Origin: an uncultured Rikenellaceae bacterium
GTDB taxonomy: Bacteria; Bacteroidota; Bacteroidia; Bacteroidales; Rikenellaceae
Assembly (NCBI GenBank): GCA_910588925.1
Contig: CAJURV010000009.1
Coordinates: 1 to 40,402 of the forward strand
DNA length: 40,402 nucleotides
Direction: 5' to 3'
Both the position numbers and the translations under genes were made by a program. Positions 22,919 through 32,029 of this stretch are shown one piece after another (position 1 is the stretch's first letter; every line of letters starts with the position of its first letter). The notes beneath the pieces are model-generated. The model saw only the letters and a program-made list of their open reading frames with translations, was not told where the DNA came from and did not search any database.

Positions 22919-25306
22919 TCACTCCAGTACCGTAAGTTTGGCGAATTTGAGCATCAATGTACGCTTACCCATGATACCGAAATCTATCACCGCTTTGATA
23001 TTGGGCGTTCTGCGGTCTATCTCGCATACTATTCCTTTCCCGAATGTATCGTGGAGCACGGTGGTGCCTATGTCTATTCTGCCGGTGTCGGCCTGCGGGG
23101 CGGCGGATGTGTCGGTGACCCTTTTGAACCGGCTGCCGAAAGTGTCTGAGGCGCTCTTTATCCTGACCGCTTCTCGTGGAGCGGGGACGGGGCGGTTGTG
23201 TGGTGCGTTGTTGTCTCTTTGGCGGAACTCTCTCTTCTCGTATCGTCCTGCGCCTCCCAATATGCCGCCGGTGCGGACAGTGTCGCGGCCTGTATTCTCC
23301 GAGGTCTCCGAAAAGTCGCCATTGCCGTTGAGCAACGACGGATCGTCGAGATATTGCTGGTCTATCTCTTTAAGAAAACGGCTCGGTATTGATTTTACGG
23401 AGGTTCCCCAACGGTATCTGTTGTAGCAGAACGACAGACACAGACGCGAAATGGCCCGGGTGACGGCCACGTAGAAGAGTCTGCGTTCCTCCTCGAGCGA
23501 TTGGGGCGATTCGGCGGTCTGCGGTGAGGGGAATAGCCCCTCTTCCACGCCGACGACATATATGTATTTGAACTCAAGCCCTTTGGCCGAGTGTATCGTC
23601 ATCATGGTGACGCGGTTGTTGTCTTCTGGTTTTTCGTTGTCGGCGTCGGTGAGCAAGGTGATCTCCTGCATCCATTCGGTGACGCTTTTGGGTTGCTCTC
23701 CTGCGGCGGAGGCTTCGTCGGTGGATTGTTTCAGGGAGTTGATAAGTTCCTCTATGTTATCGAGCGACGATTGGGCCTCGGCGGTGCCTTTCAGCTTGTA
23801 GGAGCCTATTATGCCGCTGGCTGTGGCCGTCTGCAGCACTACTTCGTAGGCGGTGGAGTGCGCGGCGGTTTGTTGCAGGTCGCGTATGAGCTTGACGAAT
23901 TCGACTACCTTGTTGAGAGTGCCCGCTTTGATTCCCAACTCGTCGGGACGAGACATGAGCAATGTCTGCCATATGCTCGCCTTCTTCTCAGCGGCGCATG
24001 CGGCTATGCGTTCCATAGTAGTGGGGCCTATGCCGCGTGCCGGTACGTTGATTATGCGCCTTATCGCTTCGTCGTCGTCGGGGTTGACGATGAGGCGTAC
24101 GTAGGCGAGTATGTCCTTGATCTCGGCGCGTTGATAGAACGACAGCCCTCCGTATATCTTGTAGGGTATGCCGGCCGAACGCATGGCGTCTTCGAGCACG
24201 CGCGACTGCGAGTTGGTACGGTAGAGTACCGCTATGTCGCGGGGCTGCAGTTTATGTATTGCGGCCTGCGATCTTATGTCCTCCACTACGGAGAAGGCCT
24301 CCTGTTTGTCGGTGTCTGCGCTTATCAGCTTTATGGGGTCGCCCTCTTCGTTGCGGGAGAAGCTCTCTTTGCGTATCTGCCTGTCGTTGCGGCTGATGAC
24401 CGAATTGGCCGCCCCTACTATGGTACGGGTGGAGCGGTAGTTCTGTTCCAGCTTGAAAAGGGCGGCGCCTTCGTAGTCTTTGGTGAAGCGGAGTATGTTC
24501 TCTATTTTGGCTCCGCGGAACGAATATATGCTCTGGGCGTCGTCGCCCACCACGCATATGTTTCTGCTTCCGGCCGAAAGCTCCTTTATTATAAGATATT
24601 GCGAGAAGTTGGTGTCCTGATACTCGTCCACGAGTATGTATCTGAACTTATCCTGATACTTGCGCAATACATCCTTATGGTCTCTGAACAGGAGGTTGGT
24701 GTAGAGCAAGAGGTCGTCGAAGTCCATGGCGTTGTTGCGTTTGCAACGCATCATGTATTCGCGGTATATGTCGCCCATGCGGGTGCGCTGGGTCTCCGTG
24801 TCGGGGGCCGAGTAGACGGCGTTACTAAGGTAGGCCTGCGGGGTTATGAGGTCGTTCTTGAGCGACGATATGCGTGAAGCCACGTCTTTGGGCTTGTATA
24901 TGTCTTCGTTGAGGTTTAGCTCTTTGACTATGGTCTTGACGAGGTTGCGCGAGTCGGAGGTGTCGTATATGGTGAAGGCCTGAGTGAAGCCGAGCGTTTC
25001 GGCCTCGGTGCGCAGTATGCGTGAGAAAAGAGAGTGGAATGTGCCCATCCATAGACCGCGTACGTTGTCGGCGCCGGCCGTTTTGGCTATTCGCTCCTTC
25101 ATCTCGCCGGCCGCTTTGTTGGTGAAGGTCAGTGCCATGATATTGTACGGCTTTATGCCCACGGCCAGCATGTAAGCTATGCGGTGGGTGAGCACCCTCG
25201 TTTTGCCTGAGCCTGCACCCGCTATTATCAGCGACGGGCCCTCTATGTGCGATGCCGCTTGGGCCTGAACGTCGCTTAGGCCGGATAATATCTCGTTTTT
25301 ATCCAC
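22919..25306 (-). CDS. ATP-dependent DNA helicase, UvrD/PcrA family
   Basis: Superfamily 1 3'-5' helicase for repair and replication-fork processing, 795 residues. Walker A is AGAGSGKT at 29-36, the DExx box is VDEYQDTN, and the later motifs ALTFTNKAA, GDDAQSIYSFRGA, EQNYRST, TMMTIHSAKGLEF and VAVTRA are all present. The C-terminal ~60 residues form the small PcrA/UvrD C-terminal domain (DTFGKGIVCEID..). Promoter and start are supported by a perfect -7 box on the minus strand at 25327-25334. Confidence 0.96.
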   Translation of the reverse strand: MDKNEILSGLSDVQAQAASHIEGPSLIIAGAGSGKTRVLTHRIAYMLAVGIKPYNIMALTFTNKAAGEMKERIAKTAGADNVRGLWMGTFHSLFSRILRTEAETLGFTQAFTIYDTSDSRNLVKTIVKELNLNEDIYKPKDVASRISSLKNDLITPQAYLSNAVYSAPDTETQRTRMGDIYREYMMRCKRNNAMDFDDLLLYTNLLFRDHKDVLRKYQDKFRYILVDEYQDTNFSQYLIIKELSAGSRNICVVGDDAQSIYSFRGAKIENILRFTKDYEGAALFKLEQNYRSTRTIVGAANSVISRNDRQIRKESFSRNEEGDPIKLISADTDKQEAFSVVEDIRSQAAIHKLQPRDIAVLYRTNSQSRVLEDAMRSAGIPYKIYGGLSFYQRAEIKDILAYVRLIVNPDDDEAIRRIINVPARGIGPTTMERIAACAAEKKASIWQTLLMSRPDELGIKAGTLNKVVEFVKLIRDLQQTAAHSTAYEVVLQTATASGIIGSYKLKGTAEAQSSLDNIEELINSLKQSTDEASAAGEQPKSVTEWMQEITLLTDADNEKPEDNNRVTMMTIHSAKGLEFKYIYVVGVEEGLFPSPQTAESPQSLEEERRLFYVAVTRAISRLCLSFCYNRYRWGTSVKSIPSRFLKEIDQQYLDDPSLLNGNGDFSETSENTGRDTVRTGGILGGAGRYEKREFRQRDNNAPHNRPVPAPREAVRIKSASDTFGSRFKRVTDTSAAPQADTGRIDIGTTVLHDTFGKGIVCEIDRRTPNIKAVIDFGIMGKRTLMLKFAKLTVLE

Positions 25307-25326
25307 TGTTTCCGTTTTTGGTTATG

Positions 25327-25334
25327 CAAATATA
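25327..25334 (-). promoter_or_regulatory. -7 box for uvrD
   Basis: Minus-strand TATATTTG is a perfect TAnnTTTG match, placed to give a leader of about 15 bases before the helicase ATG at 25306. The -33 region is weak. Confidence 0.5.
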
Positions 25335-25422
25335 GCCTATTTTTCGTTGTGGCGAAATGGCGGGGTTGTTGGCGGACTATACAATAATAGTCCGATTCGG
25401 ATGTTCTTATGACGGAAAGATA

Positions 25423-25430
25423 TATCTTTG
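25423..25430 (+). promoter_or_regulatory. -7 box for bioB
   Basis: TATCTTTG is a perfect TAnnTTTG match, 70 bases before ATG 25501. It lies downstream of the upstream in-frame start at 25357, which argues that translation begins at 25501. No BirA-type operator palindrome is obvious. Confidence 0.5.
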
Positions 25431-25500
25431 TTCCGCGAATCCGCTGCGACATGTTTTGTTTCGGTCGGGGCCGGTTCGCCGTAATGTGAAAGCCTATAAG

Positions 25501-26487
25501 ATGAAACGGGAGATAGATTTCGATATTCTTAAACACAAGATAATAGACGACGGTTACGTTCCTGGCGTATCGGAGGCATTGGAGCTTACCAGACGCAATA
25601 ATCGCGAGAGCCTTTGGAATTTGGCCGATGAGCTTCGACGCCATTATCAGGGGGACTATTTCGATACCTGTTCCATAATAAACGCCCGCTCCGGACGATG
25701 TCCGGAAGATTGCAAGTGGTGCGCCCAGTCGGTGCATTACAAAACCGACATAGACATATATCCGTTGGTAGATGGCACCAAAGCCATGCAGTTGGCCAAA
25801 TATAACGCCTCGTTCAACATACGGCGCTTCTCGTTCGTTACCAGCGGGCGTAGCGTCACCGGAGGCGAGATAGACAGGCTCGCCGCCTACACGTCGGAGA
25901 TTCTGGAAGCCACCGATATGAAGGTGTGCGCCTCTCTCGGGCTGGTGGGGCGCGAGGATATGCAGAAGCTATACGATAGCGGTGTCACGCGATATCACTG
26001 TAATCTGGAGAGCTCGCCGTCGTTTTTCCGTAAGTTGTGTACGACGCATACCGTGGAGCAGAAGATAGAGACGCTCGAGAGAGCCAAAAGCGTAGGCATG
26101 AGCGTATGTTCTGGAGGCATAATAGGTATGGGCGAGACCATGCGCGACAGAATAGAGATGGCGCTCGCGTTACGCAGAATAGGGGTTGATTCGATCCCCG
26201 TCAACGTGCTCAATCCCATTGCCGGTACGCCGCTCGAAGGCAGCGCCTCTATGCGTCCGGAGGAGGTTATGACATCTTTCGCCATAATAAAGGTGCTCAA
26301 CCCCGGGTCGGTGGTGCGTATGGCCGGCGGTCAAAGCGTGATAGCCGCCTATAAGTCCCGCTTGCTCTCCTGCGGTGTGAGCGGAGCGATACTCGGCGAC
26401 ATGCTTACCACCGGAGGCGATGCCGTCAGAAACGATATGAAGATGATAAAGGCCGCAGGATTCGGGATAGTGCCGCCGGAGGAGTAG
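25501..26487 (+). CDS. bioB: Biotin synthase
   Basis: Radical-SAM enzyme inserting sulfur into dethiobiotin. The [4Fe-4S] motif is C67-x3-C71-x2-C74 in GRCPEDCKWCAQS, and the NVLNPIAGTPL and VRMAGGQ blocks are typical. 328 residues from ATG 25501. The frame extends upstream to 25357, but that part is unlike the family and precedes the likely promoter. No other biotin gene is adjacent. Confidence 0.95.
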   Translation: MKREIDFDILKHKIIDDGYVPGVSEALELTRRNNRESLWNLADELRRHYQGDYFDTCSIINARSGRCPEDCKWCAQSVHYKTDIDIYPLVDGTKAMQLAKYNASFNIRRFSFVTSGRSVTGGEIDRLAAYTSEILEATDMKVCASLGLVGREDMQKLYDSGVTRYHCNLESSPSFFRKLCTTHTVEQKIETLERAKSVGMSVCSGGIIGMGETMRDRIEMALALRRIGVDSIPVNVLNPIAGTPLEGSASMRPEEVMTSFAIIKVLNPGSVVRMAGGQSVIAAYKSRLLSCGVSGAILGDMLTTGGDAVRNDMKMIKAAGFGIVPPEE

Positions 26488-26618
26488 TGGCCGGGCGGGT
26501 TTTTCCCGTCGGGCGGAATAGTCCTGGCGTCCCGGGCGAAGCTATACCGAAAGAGCGGTAAGCGTTCGATCTTTGTCTGGCAGAAATAAAAATGGGATTC
26601 TTATCGGATATAGTGTCC

Positions 26619-26889
26619 TTACCCGTACACCGCTTTGGATATGTCGGCTATGATGCGTGTCGTTTTGCGATAGCTTCCGGCGGAGTCTCTGACGAATACG
26701 GCAATGGTTTAACGTTGTCCGTCCGGTAGTGTTACGAATCCTATGTCGTTAAGTCCAATGATCTGTCCTTTCCCGTTTCTGTCGCCGGTGCCGGTTTTGT
26801 GTCCGATGATGGCAAGGCTACGGCTGAAAAGACAAGATATGTTATGATGCGTGTTATAGATGCTCCCCGCATGGTTTCGATATTATCTA
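26619..26889 (-). pseudogene. Remnant of a class A beta-lactamase gene
   Basis: Reading the minus strand gives IIGHKTGTGDRNGKG, then QIIGLNDIGFVTLPDG, an in-frame TAA, and IAVFVRDSAGSY..TTRIIADISKAVYG ending at a stop at 26619. This is the C-terminal third of a class A beta-lactamase, with the K-T-G motif, like the CfxA/CblA/CepA group of Bacteroidetes. Upstream, IETMRGAS lies in another frame, suggesting a frameshift as well. The N-terminal half with the active-site serine is absent. It is clearly dead. Confidence 0.8.
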
Positions 26890-26891
26890 TA

Positions 26892-26920
26892 AAAAAGCCT
26901 GCGAGAGTGTCGCAGGCTCA
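26892..26920 (-). terminator. Intrinsic terminator of the HTH gene
   Basis: AGCCTGCGA (26896-26904) pairs with TCGCAGGCT (26910-26918). On the minus strand the stem is followed by TTTTTT, so it terminates the HTH gene that ends 12 bases before it. Confidence 0.88.
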
Positions 26921-26931
26921 GATATTTATTT

Positions 26932-27177
26932 TTAAAGCTCGCCCAAGATCCGTTTGGCGCAGTTGAGTATCGTGGGGTCGTCTATCTTCACTATGCCTCC
27001 GTCGGGTCCGCTCTCTATGTGCAGGCCTACCGACTGGCCCTCTCTGTAGTTGGAACCGCCGAAATAGTTACGAACGGTGTCGACGTCTATGTTTAGCTCC
27101 TCGGCTATTCTGTGCGTGCTTCCCGGGGGGAGGCTGTTCTTGATGCGGCGCAGCTCGTTGAATGAAATCAGTTCCAT
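26932..27177 (-). CDS. Small helix-turn-helix DNA-binding protein
   Basis: 81 residues. A helix-turn-helix spans about 20-40 (THRIAEELNIDVDTVRNYFG), followed by a glycine-rich linker and a short beta/helix end (GGIVKIDDPTILNCAKRIL). It matches a small conserved Bacteroidetes DNA-binding protein family whose targets I do not know. Single-gene unit with its own terminator. Confidence 0.75.
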   Translation of the reverse strand: MELISFNELRRIKNSLPPGSTHRIAEELNIDVDTVRNYFGGSNYREGQSVGLHIESGPDGGIVKIDDPTILNCAKRILGEL

Positions 27178-27506
27178 AATCGTAAATTTTTAAGATTGTA
27201 TTTTACGTCGGAAGAAGTCGGCTCCTTATGAGGCGGCTCCGTGCGTTTTTGTTTTTACTGCCTTAAAATTAAACAAAAAAAATCTAATTGCAAAATTTAG
27301 TTGCGATTATTCGTAGTTTTTGTGATTATGCTTATAGATAAGTGAGAGTTGTCGCTGTCAGGTAAAAATAGGGTAGGATATATAATGCGTTAAATGCCAG
27401 TAGTTAATGCGTGGGTTCCGGGGAGCGGGGCCTGTTGCGATATTATGCCGTACGGTGCGATTCGTAAAAATTTATGTCGCATATACCTAACGGCGATCGA
27501 CACGAA
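27178..27506. other. Intergenic region upstream of the HTH gene
   Basis: The first ~150 bases are AT-rich and should hold the HTH promoter, but I see no clear -33/-7 pair. An open frame of 87 codons on the plus strand from 27394 runs into the antisense of the M64 gene and lacks any support. I see nothing else. Confidence 0.5.
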
Positions 27507-27548
27507 TAAAAACAGGCATAGCGTATCGCTTTACAACCCGCTATGCCT
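27507..27548 (-). terminator. Terminator of the truA-M64 gene cluster
   Basis: AGGCATAGCG (27514-27523) pairs perfectly with CGCTATGCCT (27539-27548). On the minus strand the stem is followed by GTTTTTATT, a U-tract. It lies 24 bases past the M64 stop. Confidence 0.85.
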
Positions 27549-27571
27549 TTGTTTCTTCTCTCCGGATATTT

Positions 27572-28846
27572 TTATCGGGCGAGTGTGCGTATGGTCTTTT
27601 CGAGCGACATTTTACATACGGGGCAGAACTCCTCTACGCCAGCGAAGCTGTTCATGAGACATTTCATGGCCGGCCTGTAGATGCCTTTCTCGTTATAACC
27701 GCCGCCTTCGAATACCCCCAACGTGTTCTCGTAACGGCTCGTCGGCGGTGTGGGTATCGGGGTCTTGTCGTCTATCATGCGGCTCCATTGTTTCCTGTCG
27801 AACTCTTTGAGCGTGGTGATATTCTCCTCCCACGGTTCCGAATCGAGGTCGTACATGCCCTCTTCGGCGCCTCCGACATATTCGTCCGCCAGCCCCATGA
27901 ACAGGTGCGCGAACTCGTGTACATATACCTTGATATGGTTCGACGGGTCGGCCGCCGAGCTTATGCCGTAGAAGTTGTATATGCCTCCTCCGCCGTATTT
28001 CTGCGAGGAGGTAAGTATGTAGATGTAGTCGTAGGGAACGGCTGCGGCTACGTCTCTGACACGCTGGAAGTCGTCGACTATCTGGTAGCGCTCGCTGTAG
28101 AACGTGTAGAATTTGGCTCCCAATGCCGTGTTACGCCAATAACCCTCTCCTGGTATGCTCACTCCGCTCTCCTCCGAGGGGACCCATACCGCGCGGAAGT
28201 TGAAGCGCCGCCTGTTGTCTTTGAAAGGCGAGAACGAGAGTATGGCCTCGGCGAACTGACGGCAGTCGTTTTCGAACAGCTCTTTCTGGTCTGCGGTGTA
28301 GCCCTCGCTAAGTATGGCTATGTCGATGGTTTTTTCGCTCGGACCGCTATATATTACGTCGAATGTCTCGTAACGTTGCCGCGGCTCTATTATCAGATAG
28401 TCCGACGGGTCGACGGTCATTTCGAATATGCGGCTCTCGCGTTGTCTCTTGTCGCGTGCGATTATCTCTACGCGCACTTTATCCTTGGGATATGGCATTA
28501 CGACGCTCTCGGCGTAGCTCTTGCGTACGGAGCGGGCCTCGTCGGTGGCCTGCCACTCGTTGAATAGGGTGCAATAGCCGCGGGAGTATATCAGAGAGTC
28601 GGTCGCCGCATCGTAGACGCGGAGGTGTTGGTTGCCGTATCCGAGGGTGTCTATCAGATAGACTTTGGAGCCTCCCCAGTATGGCTCCTTTACTATCTTG
28701 TCGAGAAAATAGCTCTCGGTAGAGGCGTCGCCGCAGTGGTTGAGGTCGATACGCAATGTGCCCGCGGAGAAGTGACGGTCGAAGTCGGATGCCGCGAGCG
28801 TGAGCATACCGAGTGACATCATTGCGGTAAGTATCAGTTTTTTCAT
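27572..28846 (-). CDS. M64 family zinc metallopeptidase, exported
   Basis: 424 residues with an N-terminal signal peptide (KKLILTAMMSLGMLTLAA). The N-terminal ~160 residues form a beta-rich domain; the peptidase domain starts near 172 (IDIAILSEGYTA) and carries the zinc motif H310-E-x-x-H314 with D321 in HEFAHLFMGLADEY, the M64 arrangement. FCPVCKMSLEKTI closes it. M64 peptidases include an IgA-cleaving enzyme from Clostridium ramosum and are common in gut Bacteroidetes; the substrate here is unknown. Confidence 0.93.
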   Translation of the reverse strand: MKKLILTAMMSLGMLTLAASDFDRHFSAGTLRIDLNHCGDASTESYFLDKIVKEPYWGGSKVYLIDTLGYGNQHLRVYDAATDSLIYSRGYCTLFNEWQATDEARSVRKSYAESVVMPYPKDKVRVEIIARDKRQRESRIFEMTVDPSDYLIIEPRQRYETFDVIYSGPSEKTIDIAILSEGYTADQKELFENDCRQFAEAILSFSPFKDNRRRFNFRAVWVPSEESGVSIPGEGYWRNTALGAKFYTFYSERYQIVDDFQRVRDVAAAVPYDYIYILTSSQKYGGGGIYNFYGISSAADPSNHIKVYVHEFAHLFMGLADEYVGGAEEGMYDLDSEPWEENITTLKEFDRKQWSRMIDDKTPIPTPPTSRYENTLGVFEGGGYNEKGIYRPAMKCLMNSFAGVEEFCPVCKMSLEKTIRTLAR

Positions 28847-28913
28847 TTTCGGTGTCCGTTACTGGTGTGAGATGGTGCTGAAACAGCGTCGACAAATGCC
28901 TGAGAAGAGCGGC

Positions 28914-29294
28914 CTATTTGGTACCGTCCATAAACTTCTGCCTGTCTACTATAAAGCGCAGATGCGTGGCCTTGCCTATGACAGTGTCGCCTTCGCGGGC
29001 CTCTATCTCGAATGTAAGTTTGCGTCCCTCTACGGCAGTCAGCACCGCTCGGGCCGACACCGTAGCCCCTACCGGCGTGGCTTTTAGGTGGGAGGCGTCG
29101 ATGTGGCCGCCTACGGTGGCGGCGTTTCGGTCGAGGTGAGGGGCTACGGCCATCATGGCGGCATTCTCCATGAGCGCCACCATAGCCGGGGTGGCTAAAA
29201 CGGGCATGTCGCCCGATCCCATAGCTTCGGCGGTGAGGCCGGGTGTCACTTCGAGGGTCGATGTGTGGGTCAGACCGGGTGTTATCTCTGTCAT
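28914..29294 (-). CDS. Hotdog-fold thioesterase (FlK-like)
   Basis: 126 residues with the fluoroacetyl-CoA-thioesterase-like pattern: TPAMVALMENAAMMAV in the central helix, then VGGHIDASHLKATPVG and ARAVLTAVEGRKLTFEIEA. Such proteins hydrolyse short acyl-CoAs; the natural substrate in gut bacteria is unknown. It lies nine bases after the flavodiiron gene and is probably co-transcribed with it. Confidence 0.85.
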   Translation of the reverse strand: MTEITPGLTHTSTLEVTPGLTAEAMGSGDMPVLATPAMVALMENAAMMAVAPHLDRNAATVGGHIDASHLKATPVGATVSARAVLTAVEGRKLTFEIEAREGDTVIGKATHLRFIVDRQKFMDGTK

Positions 29295-29303
29295 ATCGGT
29301 AAT

Positions 29304-30497
29304 TTATTTCAGTACTTCTGCCGCTACTGCCTCCGCCATGGCGTCGCAGAGGGCCAGTTTGTCGCTGTCGGGTCTGCCCGCTATCTCTGCAGGGTCGGCC
29401 GCCAAGGGGAGCGATGCCGTCTCTGCGAAGCATTTGAGGTTGCGTACGCCGCCGCCGTTCCAGCTGAACGATCCGAACAGGCCGAGTGCTTTGTCCTTAA
29501 TGCCGTAGTGGGTGAGCTCGGTGGTGAGACGTTCCATAGAGGGGTGCATGTAGCCGTTGTAGGCGCAGCTGCCGAGTATCAGTCCTTTGGCCCGCCATAT
29601 CTCGCTTATGAGATACGATACGTGTGTTTTGGAAGCGTCGTAGACGCGTATGTCTCTGACCCCCGCCTCGCTGACACGGCGCGCGATGTAGTCGGCCATG
29701 GCCTCGGTGTTGCCGTACATGGAGGCGAACACTATCACCACCGCTTTTTCGGCCTCCTGACGGCTCCATCGGTCGTATAGCGCGAGAACCCGGCACGGGT
29801 CGGTACGCCAGATGGGGCCGTGGAGCGGACATATCGTCTTTATTTCGGTGTCGGCGAGCTTGGCGTAGGCTTTCTGTACCATGCCTCCGTATTTGCCCAC
29901 TATGTTGGAGTAGTAACGGCGCATGTCGTCGAGATAGTACCGGTCGAAGTCTATCTCGTCGTCGAATATGCCGCCGTCGAGGGTGCCGAACGAGCCGAAG
30001 GCGTCGGCCGAAAAGAGTATCTTTTCAGTGGTGTCGTAGGTCATCATGGTCTCTGGCCAGTGTACCCACGGGGTGAGCACGAATTTCAGGCAATGGTGTC
30101 CCAGTGAGAGTGTGTCGCCGTCCTTGACCTCGTAGGACTCTGTTTCACGCGAGTAGTAATGTTTCAGTATGCTGAAGGTCTTGGCGTTGCCTATTATGGT
30201 TACGCCGGGCCATCGCGATACTACCGCGTCTATCTCTCCCGAGTGGTCCGGTTCCATGTGGTTTATTATCAGGTAGTCGAGATCGCGACCTGCGAGAATG
30301 TCGGCTACTCGTTCCACGAAGCGGCGGTCCGATCCGCTCTCCACGGTGTCTAACAGCGCCGTCTTGTCGTCGACTATCAGATAGCTGTTGTAAGCCACTC
30401 CGTTAGGCAGAGGCCATAGGTTCTCAAAAAGGTGCTTGCGGCGGTCGTTGACGCCCAAGTGGTAGATTTTGTCGCTTACTTTTACGTTGGTGAACAT
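29304..30497 (-). CDS. Flavodiiron protein (FprA-type O2/NO reductase)
   Basis: 397 residues in two domains. The metallo-beta-lactamase-like domain holds the diiron site: H80-x-E82-x-D84-H85 in HMEPDHSGE, a His in PWVHWPE, the Asp in FSADAFGSFG and the His in CPLHGP. The flavodoxin domain from about 250 binds FMN (FASMYGNTEAMADYIA). It reduces O2 to water or NO to N2O and protects strict anaerobes. There is no rubredoxin fusion. Its start is 18 bases after the FAH-family stop. Confidence 0.95.
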   Translation of the reverse strand: MFTNVKVSDKIYHLGVNDRRKHLFENLWPLPNGVAYNSYLIVDDKTALLDTVESGSDRRFVERVADILAGRDLDYLIINHMEPDHSGEIDAVVSRWPGVTIIGNAKTFSILKHYYSRETESYEVKDGDTLSLGHHCLKFVLTPWVHWPETMMTYDTTEKILFSADAFGSFGTLDGGIFDDEIDFDRYYLDDMRRYYSNIVGKYGGMVQKAYAKLADTEIKTICPLHGPIWRTDPCRVLALYDRWSRQEAEKAVVIVFASMYGNTEAMADYIARRVSEAGVRDIRVYDASKTHVSYLISEIWRAKGLILGSCAYNGYMHPSMERLTTELTHYGIKDKALGLFGSFSWNGGGVRNLKCFAETASLPLAADPAEIAGRPDSDKLALCDAMAEAVAAEVLK

Positions 30498-30515
30498 ATC
30501 TATATCGTTTTGTTT

Positions 30516-31133
30516 TTATCTTACTTCGAAGTCGAGCATGGTGTGTCCCTCGAGCGAGGCTACGAGTCTGTCGCCTATCTTAACCGGACCCACTCCCGCC
30601 GGGGTGCCTGTGAATATTAGATCGCCCATCTTAAGGGTGATGAACTGCGAAACGTAGGCTATAAGTCTGTCGGGGGAGAATATCATATCGCCGCTGAACC
30701 CCTCCTGCACCCTTTTGCCGTTGATGTCGAGGGCGAAATGCAACGCGTTTATGTCGCCGCCCAGCTCGGCGAGCGGAATGAACGTGTTGGGCACGGGGGC
30801 CGATTTGTCGAATGCCTTGCATATCTCCCACGGCAGCCCGGAGGCTACGCATTCGCGCTGACGGTCGCGGGCGGTGAAGTCTATGCCTACGGCCACCTCG
30901 CTGTAGCACCTGTGGGCGAAACGCTCGTCGATAGCCTTTACTATGCGGTTTATCTTTATGACGAGCTCCGTCTCGTAGTGGCATTCGTCGGTGAATGAGG
31001 GTATGTAGAACGGGTCGTTGTTGCGCAGGATGGCCGTGTCGGGCTTGGTGAAAAACACGGGGGCCGACGGCCGCTCGTGCGCCATCTCGTTGTTGTGGTT
31101 GTCGTAGTTGTGTCCTATGCAGATTATCTTCAT
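30516..31133 (-). CDS. Fumarylacetoacetate hydrolase (FAH) family protein
   Basis: 205 residues, the short single-domain form. Metal ligands are in the E-x-E of HYETELVIKI and the Asp of GIDFTARD; ITLKMGDLIFTGTPAGVGPV is the typical C-terminal block. Such proteins act as acylpyruvases, oxaloacetate decarboxylases or isomerases, and the exact reaction cannot be named from sequence. Its ATG overlaps the truA stop (ATGA), so the two are coupled. Confidence 0.9.
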   Translation of the reverse strand: MKIICIGHNYDNHNNEMAHERPSAPVFFTKPDTAILRNNDPFYIPSFTDECHYETELVIKINRIVKAIDERFAHRCYSEVAVGIDFTARDRQRECVASGLPWEICKAFDKSAPVPNTFIPLAELGGDINALHFALDINGKRVQEGFSGDMIFSPDRLIAYVSQFITLKMGDLIFTGTPAGVGPVKIGDRLVASLEGHTMLDFEVR

Positions 31134-31885
31134 ATCCCGATCTTATGAGTGTCGTATCTTATGTCGTTGAGGTATAACCCCTCCGCCGGTGCCGAGGTGC
31201 CGGCCAGCCGTCTGTCGCGTCCCTCTATTATATCGCCGAACCGCTCTACCGTTATCTTGCCGCGCCCCACGTCTATGAGCGTGCCTACTATCGACCGCAC
31301 CATGTTGCGCAAGAATCTGTCGGCCGTTATCGTGAAGACCGATATGTCGCCCGCCTTGCGCCATCGTGCTTCGGTGACGCGACATATGTCGGTCTTGTTG
31401 TCGGAGCCCGTCTTGGCGAAGCTGGCGAAGTGTTCGGTGCGGAGCAATAGGGCTGCCGCCTCGTTCATGAGGGCTATGTCGAGATCGCCGCGCCAGTAGG
31501 TGGCTATGCCTTGCAGAAAGGGGTTCTTGCGGTTGCAGATGTAGTAACGGTACTGTCGTGCCACGGCGTCGAAACGGGCATGGGCGTCGTCGGCCACCCT
31601 GTATATGCGCAATGCCGATACGTCGTGGCAAAGTATGGAGTCGAGGTGGTATATGAAGTCGGGGCCTTCGACTGTTTCGCTCCGGTCGGTGTCGAAGTGC
31701 AGCACGTAGAAAGAGGCGTGTACCCCGCTGTCGGTGCGTCCGGCTCCTACCACCGCCGTACGGTCGGCGAGAATGACGGAGAGGGCGCGTTCCACCTCTT
31801 GCTGCACGCTGCCTCCGCCAGTCTGGCTCTGCCATCCGTTAAAGCGGCTGCCGCGATATGAAAGTTCCAAGAAATAACGGGGCAT
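31130..31885 (-). CDS. truA: tRNA pseudouridine synthase A
   Basis: Makes pseudouridine at positions 38-40 of the tRNA anticodon arm. The catalytic Asp is D52 in GRTDSGVHA; YRYYICNRKNPF and FLRNMVRSIVGTLIDVGRG are also typical. An upstream in-frame ATG at 31924 adds 13 residues; I start at ATG 31885 (MPRYFLELSYRGSRFNGWQ), which fits the family. First gene of the minus-strand cluster ending at the M64 terminator. Confidence 0.95.
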   Translation of the reverse strand: MPRYFLELSYRGSRFNGWQSQTGGGSVQQEVERALSVILADRTAVVGAGRTDSGVHASFYVLHFDTDRSETVEGPDFIYHLDSILCHDVSALRIYRVADDAHARFDAVARQYRYYICNRKNPFLQGIATYWRGDLDIALMNEAAALLLRTEHFASFAKTGSDNKTDICRVTEARWRKAGDISVFTITADRFLRNMVRSIVGTLIDVGRGKITVERFGDIIEGRDRRLAGTSAPAEGLYLNDIRYDTHKIGI

Positions 31886-31994
31886 CGATCGGTTTTTGTA
31901 GACGTTCTTCAGCGCGAAGCGCACATTTCTCCGCCTCGGCGATAGGAACGAACTCTATTTGTACGTAGCCTTATCGGAAACGTCGAAATTTTAT

Positions 31995-32002
31995 TACCTT
32001 TG
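31995..32002 (+). promoter_or_regulatory. -7 box for dapB
   Basis: TACCTTTG matches TAnnTTTG exactly and lies 27 bases before ATG 32030. The -33 element is not clear. Confidence 0.5.
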
Positions 32003-32029
32003 CAAAGGTATAATTTTTTTGTGAAAACA

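Noticed and set aside
23591..24877. A 428-codon plus-strand open frame inside the helicase gene
   Set aside because: It is antisense to conserved UvrD motifs; a consequence of codon bias.
25357..25500. N-terminal extension of biotin synthase
   Set aside because: The extension is unlike the family and lies before and across the likely -7 box at 25423.
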